This document shows, one piece after another, positions 13,392 through 26,142 of a stretch of 64,000 nt of DNA. The notes beneath the pieces are model-generated. The model was given only the letters and a program-made list of their open reading frames with translations, ran no database searches and was not told the DNA's origin. Positions within the stretch are counted from its first letter, which is position 1; each line of letters opens with the position of its first letter. The stretch comes from Saccoglossus kowalevskii (Eukaryota > Hemichordata > Enteropneusta > Harrimaniidae), in the NCBI RefSeq assembly GCF_000003605.2, contig NW_003151770.1, positions 63,488 to 127,487 on the forward strand, given 5' to 3'. Position numbers and translations under genes: made by a program.

Positions 13392-15141
13392 TTGTTGTTC
13401 CATCACACCCAAAGACTTAAGTATTGTAGTCAGAGTGTGGATGATATTATCACCTTTCTAATACTCCTGGTATATATCTGACATGATTCCTTTTTTTGTC
13501 AAATGATTGTTTTGCGCTGCTGTGTTTAATCTGTATTCATATATATATATAGCTGATTTAGATTTAGGTTCCTCGAAGTAGGGGTCAATCAAAGTTTATG
13601 ATAACATGGTTTATCTATCATTGTTGATATGAACGAATACCAATTGATCGTGCCAACACAATGTGTCGAACAAAGTGATGAACTGAGCAGATGATGGAAT
13701 ATGTCTGCAATGAGAACAAGATGCAAATGACATAATATTTATGTTCGTTTATTTATAGATTACACAATATGCTGACATGAAGAAATGTCGAAATGGAAAG
13801 TGTCGTAGTTTTTGTTATGCAAAAGTGTTTTCTGTGTACAGAATGGAATGATAATCTGATAATAATACTGACATTATTGTCGAGGTCAGCACATGATAGC
13901 TTACAAAATCCAGTTTTTTGCCGTGAAATTGAGTTCATCAACAGGGAATCAAATGTTTTTAGATTTGTTATAATGTTAGCGCCAAATCCCCGAACCGGTT
14001 TGACTGATAGATGTAAGGGGTATTTTTATGATGCATACAAATAGATATTGCCAATAAGGTGAAAGCACTCTACAAGACTGCCAGATATAAAGAATTCTGA
14101 CCAAATGTTGAAACTGACACAGTCCCGCAGAATGCACCCCTATAGATGTGCAAATGAAACTGGCACAAGCAAGGAACAAAATACAGATTGAAAAGCACTA
14201 AATTGACTTAAAATTGAACAGACTTATAAAAATGACAACACAAAGCATGGAGTGGGATTTGTTTGAAAACTTCAGTAATATCGTATTCACACATACATTA
14301 TTATGCACTTACTCACTTAGTCTCTTGTATATCATCACAAATAGTAATGTATGATGAAGAAAATCTGTCAATCATTTGATTAAGCATGTTTCCCTAAAGA
14401 TAAACCTAAAAGAAATATCCCAAAAGGAGGTGTATCAAAAAGACCAATAATATAACCCTCGATCAACTCTGCCGTGACAAGATCACTAACGATGTCAGGA
14501 TTTATCTAGCTGACAAATTGTTTTGACATTCATACAAATTTGTTGTTAAAAATTGAAAGCCGTAAAACAAACTTCTCTAAGGCCATTACACAGTTCTGAC
14601 TTAAAAGTGTTATCTTAAAAGTGTCTTTCCAAACTCTAAATGTTAATAGGTGCACTTACTGCAGTTGGTAGTCACTGGGCACCCATATTTTAGGATTTAT
14701 TGTATTTAGAAACTGGATGATGTTTTCACACAAGGAGTCCACACGGATAAGAGGACGTGAAATCTTGGCACATTCCTTACCCTCATTGAAATTATTTTTA
14801 GATTTCCTTCTTATGTTATTGGCAGAAAACTGGGCATCCTGACCTCTTGGTTGTGCAGATTGTTTGTGAGAGCAAATATTAAACGAATGCAACGTACTAC
14901 AACAAATGGAGAAAATTATTGAGGCGCTATTCTCGTCGTTCTTGATGTAATTGCTGGGATTTGTGAAAACGTGATGCATAGCACTATAAAAAAAGTTTAG
15001 CAATACAAGTAATCAAAAAAAAAGTTTGTCTCACATGTATACCAACTTTCACGAGGTCAAATCAATCACAGGAAGCGTACTATAAATGAGCAGTCAAATG
15101 TGGAGCAAGTGAAAGTATCACGTTTAAATAATGTATTTAAG

Positions 15142-15188
15142 CAATAACCCCCAACTTCGGCGGGGGGTGGGGGTGTGGGGGGTTATTG
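15142..15188. repeat. G-rich inverted repeat / G-quadruplex candidate
   Basis: The sequence reads caataaccccc at one end and gggggttattg at the other, so the ends pair. Between them the plus strand carries runs of six, five and six G separated by one to three bases, enough for a four-tract quadruplex. It stands out sharply in AT-rich surroundings. Confidence 0.6.
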
Positions 15189-15609
15189 TTATTATATTAT
15201 ACCAGTAAATTGACAATTCGATAAAACTAGTTTACTCATCTACTATAAGATCATGATTATGGCCCTTGAACATGAATATTTATAAGAATAGTATGCACTT
15301 GTACACTGAATGCATACACAAATTACATACAAAACACAGTTCAAATTGAATAAAACAAATTTTTATTCCAAAACGTATCCACAGTGAATAGAGCAGCGTA
15401 AACACAACTATTAGCATAACAAAAGATAACCTTCCTGACCTTTTACTGACTGTGGCAACGCCATTTGAAAGTCGCGTACAGTTTGAATCATTAAAACAAC
15501 GGATTTTCCACGTTTTCATTCCGGTTTTTGTACAATTTGGACTGTAATTGGCCGATTGAAAGTACAGTTTACTGTGAAATAAACCGGTTTTGTGACTCAT
15601 CATACTACT

Positions 15610-15900
15610 TGTAACTGTGGATATTTGACGTTTAGCGGCACTTTGTTCGAACGAAGTTTGAAACCACGAATTCGGCCGAATTTTGTTAGCGGTTGGTCGA
15701 ATGTTGCCTGAACGAATTGTTTGACTGTGAACATTTGGTATTTTTATTGCTGATTTACAGTAATAAAAGAAATGCGTTTCTCAACTTGTCACTTTATTTA
15801 GTCTCATGCCGTATTCACGATGATGGTAAATAGTAAATATCGGTAATTCCATTTATTTTATTATAACGCGTACGCCAACTGACTGTAATCGAGACGAACT
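15610..15900 (+). repeat. Dispersed repeat family A, divergent copy
   Basis: It shares the ordered words gaattttgttagcggttgg, aaatgcgtttc, tttatttagt, tagtaaatatcg, ttattttattat and gccaactgactgt with the copies at about 38150-38525 and (inverted) 49320-49725. It has no coding capacity. It is older than those copies, judging by its mismatches. Confidence 0.6.
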
Positions 15901-18900
15901 TTCTGGGGTAGTCACAGTGTGGTGCACCGGCCAAACACAAGAACGGAGGTCACGAATCCGTTACGACCTTTTCTTCGTTGACTATTAAAGTTAATCCTTT
16001 TTGTATATAATTCCCACAGATTATTAATGGCAGTTCCCACACTAGTCGTGTTAGATTTTACGTGAAGCAATTGAGTTGAATGTAACTCAAATGTGATGTC
16101 TGAGCTGTAGGGCCTACAACGTCGATTAAGCCTGTGTCTGGTGCACAACCAGAATGTTTTGATTTTATTCCATGGAATAGGATCTATAACAAACTAATTA
16201 TGATATTATATTATAATACAAAAACATACTGATCGGGAAATAATAAAACAGTACTCCGTTCAAGTAAATACATCCAAATATAATTCATCAAAACTCTGTA
16301 AACAATTAATGACATATTTGAATGGACACGAAATAAAATACATAATAACCAGAAAATATAGAATGTAGATGATTTCTATACAACTGCTGATGATTTCTAT
16401 ACACACTCTTTTGAGTGACACTGATAAAGGGAATACTGCTTTAGCGTAAGTTTAGACTTTTATTTAAACTCCATCACATACTAATGGAAACCTACAAAAT
16501 TATGATATTCTTGGTACATCGCAATAAATATGTCCCGACAAATAGTTTGTAGTTCGTAACTAACCAAATATGGTGTCCTAAGGCTTCGTGACCTGCTAGT
16601 ATCTTCAACGCTCTTAAAGTTCAAGTTCGATTTCAGTTTAACACATATTAATTTCTCGTGTAATGCCAACAAAGCTTATTAATACTAAAAGAGCAAATTA
16701 CATGTTTTTTTGTTCTGTTCATAATAAAATACACCAATTTTTAACAAGTCGATGACACATTATACTTAATCATTACAATAAAAAGAATTCTTACCTGAAA
16801 ATCTTATATGAGCTCTGTACTCACCCCTGATTGAATTACCTCTCCAAATTTGCCCCAGTTCTTTCCAAGCATATCATCTACTTTAGAAGTATGGGGAAAC
16901 GTTTATTCCATTCACTAATTCCAATATAAATTTTACAAAAGAAATACTTCGTATCATTTAACACACACATAACACTCATCTCTCTAGATATATTGTTCAT
17001 ATATATTTCCGTAATAAACGATGAACTGAGCGAAAATGATACTTCGACATGTAATTTGGTAACTGAGCAGTTTTACACAGTAGCTAATGTGCTACACCAA
17101 GCACATGGGCTTCTTTCTTCTTTTATAAATAACTTGACTGAAACTGTCGGAATGAAAAGAAGCTATTTGTGTGTTTTTTAATTCACTGTTATAATGAGGT
17201 TAAAAACAGCACGCTCTGAAATGTGAGTTCTGTGGATTTTATGTATATATTGTTGTCAGGAATCAACGCCCTCATACATTCCCACACCGCTTCTGTATAT
17301 GGTCTAAAATAGTTAGGCATAAACACTATGTATATGGCTGCGGTAGCTATGATAACATTGGAATGAACGACACGATTGTTGTTTTGCCGAATAAGCCCCT
17401 CCTCCCGCCCACGAGAATACAGCAACTAGGGTCATAGATTTATGCGCCCTCAATACGGTAATCCTTCACAACTAGTCTCCGACTAATTAATGCCATGCTT
17501 TCCATGTACGTGTTTACGATGAGATCTACACTTAGAATAATTTTGGGGTTAAGAATGACCCAATTTCCTTACAATAGTTCATCGTTTGGAGCTGGCGTTG
17601 CAGACGTTTATATAAGTCATTGACGCAGTTATACACAACGATTCACGCGTGTCATTGACATGCAACATTTGCGCTTTCAGGGGCTTGTCAACTGACGGCT
17701 AAGTGCGAAAAAGAAGGGGGCAGTATATACAATTGTCGACACAATTACTCACAACTACTGCCAACTCATGAAAATATTAACCATTTTCTGAGTTGAAAAA
17801 CGTTTGAACGGCTACCTGTTTCAGCGCCATCACAGACATTGACTTGATTCTAATAGTATTACAGCTATTGTTATAAGTGCACGTTATAACAAGTCTTTGG
17901 TGAACACACTTTTCGCTAAGGTCACTCGCCTTTTGTCGCCTTAAGTATATTCGTGACACGTGAATGCTTTCGGCCAGTCAAAATCCAGCCCCACTAACGT
18001 CATTAATTTATGTTTATGATACGTGTCTTGAGTAGGTGTGTCTGCAAATCTTTTGAGACTGTGCGTTCGGAATCGGTGATTTTCTGTGTGTTTTATTATT
18101 TTCATAATAGTCTTGTAACCTTAAAAGTGGTAGTCTAGAACCATATCGTTTCGCTGCATGACAGACGTGCCATCGACGTAGGCTAGGACTCCTTATCGCT
18201 GTGACCGATTGTTCCTTTTTCAATGCATCAGTGATTGTAAGTCAGTTCACTAAATTTGACGTTAATTTCATGACACTGTCATATTATTTTATTTGCAGCG
18301 AATAGTCGATATAACCACTAAAACCACATATGTATTATTTTCTTGTCTTGTGTTACGTAATTCGACCAAACCGTGATACGAGCCACCCATCCGTGTATTA
18401 CAGCGTGTGAATAAGCGGGTATACGAAACTCTTCCATGTATCAGTGATTTGTATTCTTATACGCCTTCACCATGTCAATGAATGATTGTCAAGATAATGA
18501 CTTGTCTTACATTTAAGACACTTCTACTTCATTGTTGCCCAGTTGTATATGCAACAAGTAAATATTTCATGCCACACTGGTACAACACACTAGAGTATAT
18601 TTTGCATGCCGACCCTTTCATTCAATTACTATGCATATTATATTGATCAACTGACTGCCCTAACAGTGAACCACACTGTATATCGGTTGATACTACATTG
18701 TTTCCTGGCTCGGTCCTATCCACGTGACAGTCGTTGTGGTTGCACTGCAGTATGTATTTTTTAGCATAATGATAATTTATCCGGGTGAAGACGAGTCTTT
18801 GTATCAGAATACAACATTAATTAAATATTAATATATTCATTTTCACCCAATATATACATATTACGCAATGACCAGCTGGTAATGGCAATAGATAATCCAA

Positions 18901-18987
18901 TTGGTTTTAATTAATATGATATCATAAGATTTTCCATTGATATTAAAGACATCATCAATATTTGTTTTTATTTTTCAGCACATCAGC

Positions 18988-20373
18988 ATGAAATGCAGTA
19001 TCTTGATAACGGTAATTGTTGGTTGTCTAATTCTTATGCACGTGTTACTCACTGTCATGTGTACGATGGTATTCATACATTGCTTAAAGGAAGGCGTCAC
19101 AATAGCAAACTGTGAAAACAATTCAACATTTACTTTGTCTGTTAATGCCATAGCAATAGGGCTTCCGACATCATCTGTGTTAATAGGCAGTGTATGGATG
19201 TTGGCTATGGCAGTTTGGTGGCGCCACCACTGGCATCAGAGTAATGTGCAGCTATGGAAGAAACTGTACTTCTGGAAACACGTGTTTATTGTGTTTCTAC
19301 TTTTAGCACACTATGTTTTTACTATTCAAACTCACAGAGAAGAGTTGGAGCAAGGAAATGTGATCTTTTTTATGATTCAGGCACTTGATATAGTAATGGT
19401 GGCAGCACTCATGCATTCTCTTAATAACATTAAATTTACCGAACCCAACGAGAATGGAGATTGCCTGAATTATTCTACGAAGATGTTTCACGTTACAATG
19501 ATGCTTGTGTGGGGATTCTACAATCTCTGGCTGACCATTGGTAATGCAATTTATGCGTGTTTGAAAATTAATACAATTGGAACTTCAAGTGATATTGTAT
19601 CAAACGCCGTGAATTTATTGGGATTTATCGTTGTAGGGCATTATAGGTAATATATTTTAAAATAATTAATATCTTTTGTTAGTTCCTGTTTCACAATTAG
19701 TGAGCTGTCACTTTTCATTTAGAAATATTCAACTTCTGACGCAGGACTATAAAATATCATAAGAATATTGCTAGATCTAACCATTGAATCAATAGAAAAA
19801 GAATGTGTTCCCTGACACATCCTCGGAGGCGCAGATACTCTTTGTACTTAATTATTGCTTTGTACTTAAATAAATTAGGAAAATAAACTAATTAATTAAT
19901 TAATTAATAGATATTTTAATGCATTTAAAATTATGTTTAATTGTAATGGATGTACTGTAATGTTAGTAAATACCTGTGCACTCACACAACTCATCGCACA
20001 TTATTAAGAGAATTTATCACGTTACCTGAACAAAAAAAGCATTGCTATTTACGTTATACGAATAAACTAATACACAAGATTTGACACAATTATTTAGAAA
20101 GATAACTATGCATGCTACATAAACAAAAACAACTTTGTCCAGTGCTAGTGATTGAATTGCTCTGACTCGAAGACGTTCTATATTTTTTTCTGCAGGTATA
20201 TTCTGACGGGGTTCTTTATGCACAAATTTGCTTATGTCTGCAGAAATAAAGACTACCTAGTGATCAGGGATGACGATGACCCTCTGGAAATACCAGTGAT
20301 TCATCGACAATCTGAAGTAACGTCAGATGATACCGCCAATGAACGAAGACAATTGTTACCTCAGTTGATTTGA
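18988..20373 (+). CDS. Six-pass membrane protein of unknown family
   Basis: Two coding exons, 18988-19646 and 20196-20373, join in phase across HY-R-YILTG and give 278 residues plus a TGA stop. The coding exon begins at 18979, after a strong tttttatttttcag acceptor, so an upstream 5' UTR exon is likely. The ATG at 18988 (MKCSILITV) is the first in the exon. Six hydrophobic segments lie at about residues 4-31, 52-77, 95-112, 123-145, 165-186 and 200-225. An N-glycosylation site (NNST) sits in the first loop. The C-terminal tail is acidic (DDDDPLEIP) and ends near ERRQLL, which fits the [DE]xxxL[LI] endolysosomal sorting motif. If the tail is cytosolic, that suggests sorting to endosomes or lysosomes. 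I do not recognise the family. Histidines and tryptophans cluster at WWRHHWH after helix 2. Confidence 0.75.
19888..19909. repeat. (TAAT)n microsatellite in an intron
   Basis: Five TAAT units lie inside the single coding intron of the six-pass membrane protein gene. Confidence 0.7.
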
Positions 20374-21286
20374 ACACAAATTGGCTACATCACTAGATTT
20401 ATATATATTTATATATATTTATATCAAAATATTCAGGTAACGAGCGACATTGCACCCTGGTATAATATTATGTTCATGTTTACATGCAGATAATTAAATG
20501 GCGTAGTTAGCACATGTATTTAAAGCCAGCCATGAAAATTAAACAATAAGGAGTATTGAAACATTGAATTTGTGTGTAAGCATCGTTTGCAGAAAATGTT
20601 TCATTAAATTGTTTACATTGTTGGACGAAATTTTGTAGCTTAATAGACAAGACGTATTTGTAATTGTTTTGATATGTATTACTTTCCTTTACACTTATAC
20701 AATTAAAGGAATTCCAAAGATCCAAGGCGACCGACTACAGCTGAGCAGTATTACTAAAAATATAAATGACGTATAGAACGCCAAAGCGTGTGAACTGCAG
20801 ACGTCGAGTTATTATATAGTTTACGCACTAGTTGGGCGACATTTCAACGCCCAGGTGAGAACCATGCACCACCACACATCATAACTCCGGAATTCAACTC
20901 CGAAAGCCACACTATATATAAACAATTTATTTCTGAACTACATTTTGTTGCAAAATACTAACCTAAAAATTAGTTATCACAGGGAAATGGTTCCAGGTAA
21001 GGGTAATTTAAAGAGATTTTGTAAACATCGCATGAATATTTCCCTAATCCACATGTCAGATTGACATTATAAAAACAAATACGAAAAGATTACAAAACTA
21101 CCACTGCCGACATAAGGAAGAACGTATGTGCTATCACAGTGGAAAATAAAGTGAAACATCTGCTCTGCCTTAATGATATACAATGAAAGCAGGTTTTTCG
21201 TTCATAGAGAATGAATCAATTAATGAATTACAATACTTGTCGTAGGGATTGTTTCAATTGTAAATATTTCACCCACAGGTGCACAC

Positions 21287-21571
21287 ATGAACACGAACAG
21301 AGATGACATCATGATCATCATCTGTGCTCTTGTAGGTGTTGTTAGTTTTCATAGTTCAGCCTCGAATCCATTCAAATTAATCACAGTTCTAAACACTATC
21401 TATGAACATTATCTAGAATGTATTTATACCGGGCCACAGTACACCATCAAAGAGAAAAGTTATAGCGTGCTTTGCCATACTGATTCATATCAATTAGAGA
21501 AAAGATCACTTGTGATGGTTGACATTCCCAACACATGCCTTGTTGAGTACTCTCCCCATCAAGACGCATGA
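21287..21571 (+). CDS. Short ORF of unknown nature upstream of the 40-bp satellite
   Basis: A 94-residue ORF starts just after a cacccacag acceptor-like site. It has one hydrophobic N-terminal stretch (IMIIICALVGVVSF), which could be a signal peptide, followed by a cysteine-containing polar part (YLECIYTG, YSVLCHTD, NTCLVEY). It may be a terminal exon or a small secreted protein. No family is recognised and chance is possible. Confidence 0.25.
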   Translation: MNTNRDDIMIIICALVGVVSFHSSASNPFKLITVLNTIYEHYLECIYTGPQYTIKEKSYSVLCHTDSYQLEKRSLVMVDIPNTCLVEYSPHQDA

Positions 21572-21669
21572 ACATAAAGATAATTAAAAACAAAGGAACT
21601 ATCCGATATGAAAAAAACACTTATTATAATGGAATGTGTTTTATTTATATTATATATTGTTGTTTTCTT

Positions 21670-24034
21670 AAACTACATGTGTTCATATGACTTATGCTAT
21701 GGCAATTCAATACTACATGTGTTCATATATCTTATACTATGGTATTTCAATACTACATGTGTTCATATATCTTATACTATGGTATTTCAATACTACATGT
21801 GTTCATATATCTTATGCTATGGTAATTCAATACTACATGTGTTCATATGACTTATACTATGGTAATTCAATAATACATGTGTTCATATGACTTATGCTAT
21901 GGGAATTCAATACTACATGTGTTCATATATCTTATACTATGGTATTTCAATACTACATGTGTTCATATATATTATGCTATGGTAATTCAATACTACATGT
22001 GTTCATATGACTTATACTATGGTAATTCAATAATACATGTGTTCATATGACTTATGCTATGACAATTCAATACTACATGTGTTCATATGACTTATGCTAT
22101 GGCAATTCAATACTACACGTGTTCATATGACTTATGCAATGGCAATTCAATACTACATATGTTCATATGACTTATGCTATGACAATTCAATACTACATGT
22201 GTTCATATATCTTATGCTATGGCAATTCAATACTACACGTGTTCATATATCTTATGCTATGGCAATTCAATACTACATGTGTTCATATGACTTATGCTAT
22301 GGCAATTCAATACTACATGTATTCATATATCTTATGCTATGGCAATTCAATACTACATGTGTTCATATATCTTATGCTATGACAATTCAATACTACATGT
22401 GTTCATATGACTTATACTATGGTAATTCAATACTATGTGTGTTCATATGACTTATACTATGGTAATTCAATACTACATGTGTTCATATGACTTATGCTAT
22501 GGTAATTCAATACTACATGTGTTCATATGACTTATGCTATGGCAATTCAATACTACATGTGTTCATATATCTTATGCTATGGCAATTCAATACTACATGT
22601 GTTCATATATCTTATGCTATGACAATTCAATACTACATGTGTTCATATGACTTATACTATGGTAATTCAATATTATGTGTGTTCATATGACTTATACTAT
22701 GGTAATTCAATACTACATGTGTTCATATGACTTATGCTATGGTAATTCAATACTACATGTGTTCATGTGACTTATGCTATGGTAATTCAATACTACATGT
22801 GTTCATATGACTTATGATATGGCAATTCAATACTACATGTGTTCATATATCTTATGCTATGGCAATTCAATACTACATGTGTTCATATGACTTATANNNN
22901 NNNNNNNNNNNNNNNNNNNNNNNNNNNNNNNNNNNNNNNNNNNNNNNNNNNNNNNNNNNNNNNNNNNNNNNNNNNNNNNNNNNNNNNNNNNNNNNNNNNN
23001 NNNNNNNNNNNNNNNNNNNNNNNNNNNNNNNNNNNNNNNNNNNNNNNNNNNNNNNNNNNNNNNNNNNNNNNNNNNNNNNNNNNNNNNNNNNNNNNNNNNN
23101 NNNNNNNNNNNNNNNNNNNNNNNNNNNNNNNNNNNNNNNNNNNNNNNNNNNNNNNNNNNNNNNNNNNNNNNNNNNNNNNNNNNNNNNNNNNNNNNNNNNN
23201 NNNNNNNNNNNNNNNNNNNNNNNNNNNNNNNNNNNNNNNNNNNNNNNNNNNNNNNNNNNNNNNNNNNNNNNNNNNNNNNNNNNNNNNNNNNNNNNNNNNN
23301 NNNNNNNNNNNNNNNNNNNNNNNNNNNNNNNNNNNNNNNNNNNNNNNNNNNNNNNNNNNNNNNNNNNNNNNNNNNNNNNNNNNNNNNNNNNNNNNNNNNN
23401 NNNNNNNNNNNNNNNNNNNNNNNNNNNNNNNNNNNNNNNNNNNNNNNNNNNNNNNNNNNNNNNNNNNNNNNNNNNNNNNNNNNNNNNNNNNNNNNNNNNN
23501 NNNNNNNNNNNNNNNNNNNNNNNNNNNNNNNNNNNNNNNNNNNNNNNNNNNNNNNNNNNNNNNNNNNNNNNNNNNNNNNNNNNNNNNNNNNNNNNNNNNN
23601 NNNNNNNNNNNNNNNNNNNNNNNNNNNNNNNNNNNNNNNNNNNNNNNNNNNNNNNNNNNNNNNNNNNNNNNNNNNNNNNNNNNNNNNNNNNNNNNNNNNN
23701 NNNNNNNNNNNNNNNNNNNNNNNNNNNNNNNNNNNNNNNNNNNNNNNNNNNNNNNNNNNNNNNNNNNNNNNNNNNNNNNNNNNNNNNNNNNNNNNNNNNN
23801 NNNNNNNNNNNNNNNNNNNNNNNNNNNNNNNNNNNNNNNNNNNNNNNNNNNNNNNNNNNNNNNNNNNNNNNNNNNNNNNNNNNNNNNNGTATGACTTATG
23901 CTATGGCAATTCAATACTACATGTGTTCATATATCTTATGCTATGGCAATTCAATACTACATGTGTTCATTTGACTTATGCTATGGCAATTCAATACTAC
24001 ATGTGTTCATATGACTTATGCTATGGTAATTCAA
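21670..24034. repeat. 40-bp minisatellite, about 59 units if the gap is repeat
   Basis: The unit is exactly 40 bp, of the form ctacatgtgttcatat - gacttatgctatgg - caattcaata. Variants sit at fixed places: tga or tat after 'tcata', gctat or actat, and ggcaat, ggtaat, gacaat or ggtatt. Marked variants recur at fixed distances. The taatacatgt form at 21872 and 22032 is 160 bp apart. The tactatgtgt/tattatgtgt form at 22431 and 22671 is 240 bp apart. These show duplication of multi-unit blocks. Because 40 is not a multiple of three, every forward frame cycles through a 40-residue peptide, which explains the long repetitive ORFs here. They are not genes. Confidence 0.95.
22897..23888. other. Assembly gap (992 N)
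   Basis: A run of N lies wholly inside the 40-bp minisatellite, so the true unit number is unknown. Confidence 0.99.
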
Positions 24035-24859
24035 TATGCAACGAAATTTGTATTGTTACACATGTACCGTGACTATATGATTCGTGCTCGTACAATATAG
24101 ATATGTGACTAGAAATAAGATGGGTTGAATATATCGATATAATCCAACTTGATATGACACATATGACTAGGATAATTACCACCGTGTAATTTCACTGGTA
24201 TATGCATTCAGTGCAAAGCTGATCCAAAGACGAAACGTATCATAAATATATGAGCTGTTTCACCTTGGGTGTCATTTTCATCTGGTCTTGAGAATGAGTA
24301 TTTGAGATTTGACATGATTGGGGAACAGTTATTCAAACGTAGTGTTTGAGTGAATTATCTTTTTATTTTTTACTTGCAGTACCTATTCATTATTTTGTCA
24401 TGACCAGAAGTATAAGCATGCCATTTTTTTTACATTTTTAAAGTTGTTTTCTTTGTTTGTTAATTGAATAACGTTTGTACTAGTTAAATATAAAACAGAA
24501 CATAATTCTTGCCCCACGAGTTATAATGTTAAATATATTTGATGTAGTTTTCTAATACTTTTTAAATTTCTTTTTATTATAATCAAATCTTACCGCTATC
24601 GTAACTATAATGTGCATTGTCAGGTAGTAGACCACGTAGTAGTAATATAACTATTTTCAAAATACTGGGGAATCCGAAGTCAGCAAAAGGAAACTTATAT
24701 CGTAATATAGTTTATTTAAAATCACTGATATTAATTTATTAATTATTGTATTCAGCAATAATGTCTCACAAAACGCATATAAATTGTACAATATTTAAAA
24801 ATATGTCATTAAACAGTGATATGCAATAAATAATCTCGGCAGATTCATTATATACATAA

Positions 24860-25160
24860 TGGAGATATTACTTTCTTGCTGCTACACCAGCCACTGCAGA
24901 TGTAGACATTATTTGGCTGCTACACATGTTAATGTAGTTAATGTAGCTACTACACGAGATACTGCAGGTCATAGTGAATGAATATGGCTGATAAACCAGC
25001 TCCTGCATTTGTAGCTACACCTGCCACGCCTGCTGCTGCAGACTGTAGTGATGGAGTCTGGCTACTGCACCAGCTACTGTAGATAGAAGTGGTAAATACT
25101 TGCTGCTATACCAGCTAATACTGACTGCATGAGCGTGCACCAGATACTGCAGATTTCAAT
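24860..25160. repeat. Degenerate GC-richer repeat
   Basis: Diverged repeats of words such as gctgctacaccagc, actgcagatgtag and gctactgcaccagctactg recur at irregular spacing. It looks like an old tandem repeat downstream of the GABBR2-like gene. I see no ORF of interest. Confidence 0.5.
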
Positions 25161-25602
25161 AATGATGCAGTCTTATTTGGTAACAGAAATAGAAATACAG
25201 AAAAGGCACTAACATTCATCTCTGTCAGTCTGTCAATAGTCAATTTAGGGGTAAAAATTGTTTTCTTCTGGAGTATGTACTTTACGAATTTCAATTATTC
25301 ATATCTATTTCTAGTGAGTACAAATAATTTCTCTTGGACGGGGTGGCCAAGGGTGAAACAGTTACAATAATATTATTATGAAATCTTTAACTTGAGCTGT
25401 AGTGTTGTATAATTTGGTGGGATGCTACTGGATGGACTTGATACGATGGAAAACATGTAAAGCGGAATTATTTAAAATATATTCCGAGATGATCTGAGTC
25501 TTGAATCTGAAACGACACTGCCTCATAATATTTCACTTCAATCAATAAATACATAATATTCCAGCGTGTATTCTATAAAAGCATCATTCACAGCTCACTG
25601 TA

Positions 25603-26142
25603 TTATACGTAGTACACTATCCTACATGAATCCAGTTCAGCCAACTGTTTTTGTAAACGAAGTATCTCATTCCGCAATCGTATCATCTCCCGTTCGTGGT
25701 CATCCACAGACAATATATGGGTGTTGTTTTTGTGTGAGTTCGTTTTATCGCAAATCCTCTTTTTAGAGTTGGAATTGTTATTGCCAACAGTAGGCAAACT
25801 TGTGTACTCAACATTGTCGAAGGTCCTCACAGGTGCAGATTTAAGGGAAGATTTTGATATTTTAAAAATATGTGGATCATTCTCAGAGTCTTTCTCACTC
25901 AGTTCAAGTTTCACATATTGTATTTTGTCACCTGTTGCGATTTGCTTTCTTTGGTTTTCGATTTCATAGTAGTTACTTATATCTGTTTCCTGTATGTCCA
26001 TCAATAACTCAGAAGATGTACTTGCTGGAAAGCGAGCGTCGCCATCGCTGTGCACCAACAACGAAGTTTCATCGGTATCTGAAATTTCGGTAGAAAGAAG
26101 TTCTTCTAATTCCTCTTCCAAGTTGTTGATCTGTACATCAAG
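25603..26142 (-). CDS. GABBR2: GABBR2-like: terminal exon, coiled-coil tail
   Basis: The exon follows a ttattactag acceptor in phase 0 and has 179 codons plus stop. It opens LDVQINNLEEELEELLSTE, which extends the coiled coil of the previous exon with unbroken heptads. In the family this coiled coil pairs subunits 1 and 2. A serine-, asparagine- and lysine-rich stretch follows, then a second helix-prone segment (HEREMIRLRNEILRLQKQL). The protein ends in VYYV, which fits a class II PDZ ligand; that is inference. AATAAA candidates on this strand lie at 24740-24735 and 24716-24711. Confidence 0.85.
   Translation of the reverse strand, partial: LDVQINNLEEELEELLSTEISDTDETSLLVHSDGDARFPASTSSELLMDIQETDISNYYEIENQRKQIATGDKIQYVKLELSEKDSENDPHIFKISKSSLKSAPVRTFDNVEYTSLPTVGNNNSNSKKRICDKTNSHKNNTHILSVDDHEREMIRLRNEILRLQKQLAELDSCRIVYYV

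Larger units (their letters stand above)
13392..18978. other. Mostly non-coding stretch between two plus-strand genes
   Basis: No gene is confirmed here. One possible exon lies on the minus strand at 14660-14896 (79 codons, phase 2-2). It has a TTGTAG acceptor, a GTAAGTGCA donor and a coding-like product containing ISRPLIRVDSLCENIIQFL. On the plus strand, at about 14090-14190 and 14450-14510, short coding-like pieces (PIDVQMKLAQARNKIQIEKH; ITLDQLCRDKITNDVRIYL) are separated by stops and may be a decayed gene. A 62-residue ORF at 16993-17181 is also coding-like but isolated. None of these has a family I recognise. Confidence 0.35.

Noticed and set aside
22814-23974. Very long ORFs across the 40-bp repeat and the N gap
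   Set aside because: They exist only because N codons are read as open and the repeat unit lacks stops in most registers.
21670-24034. CRISPR-like regular array
   Set aside because: Units are contiguous with no unique spacers, and the DNA is eukaryotic.
25721-26093. Plus-strand ORFs over the terminal GABBR2-like exon
   Set aside because: They are shadows of the coiled-coil tail on the other strand.
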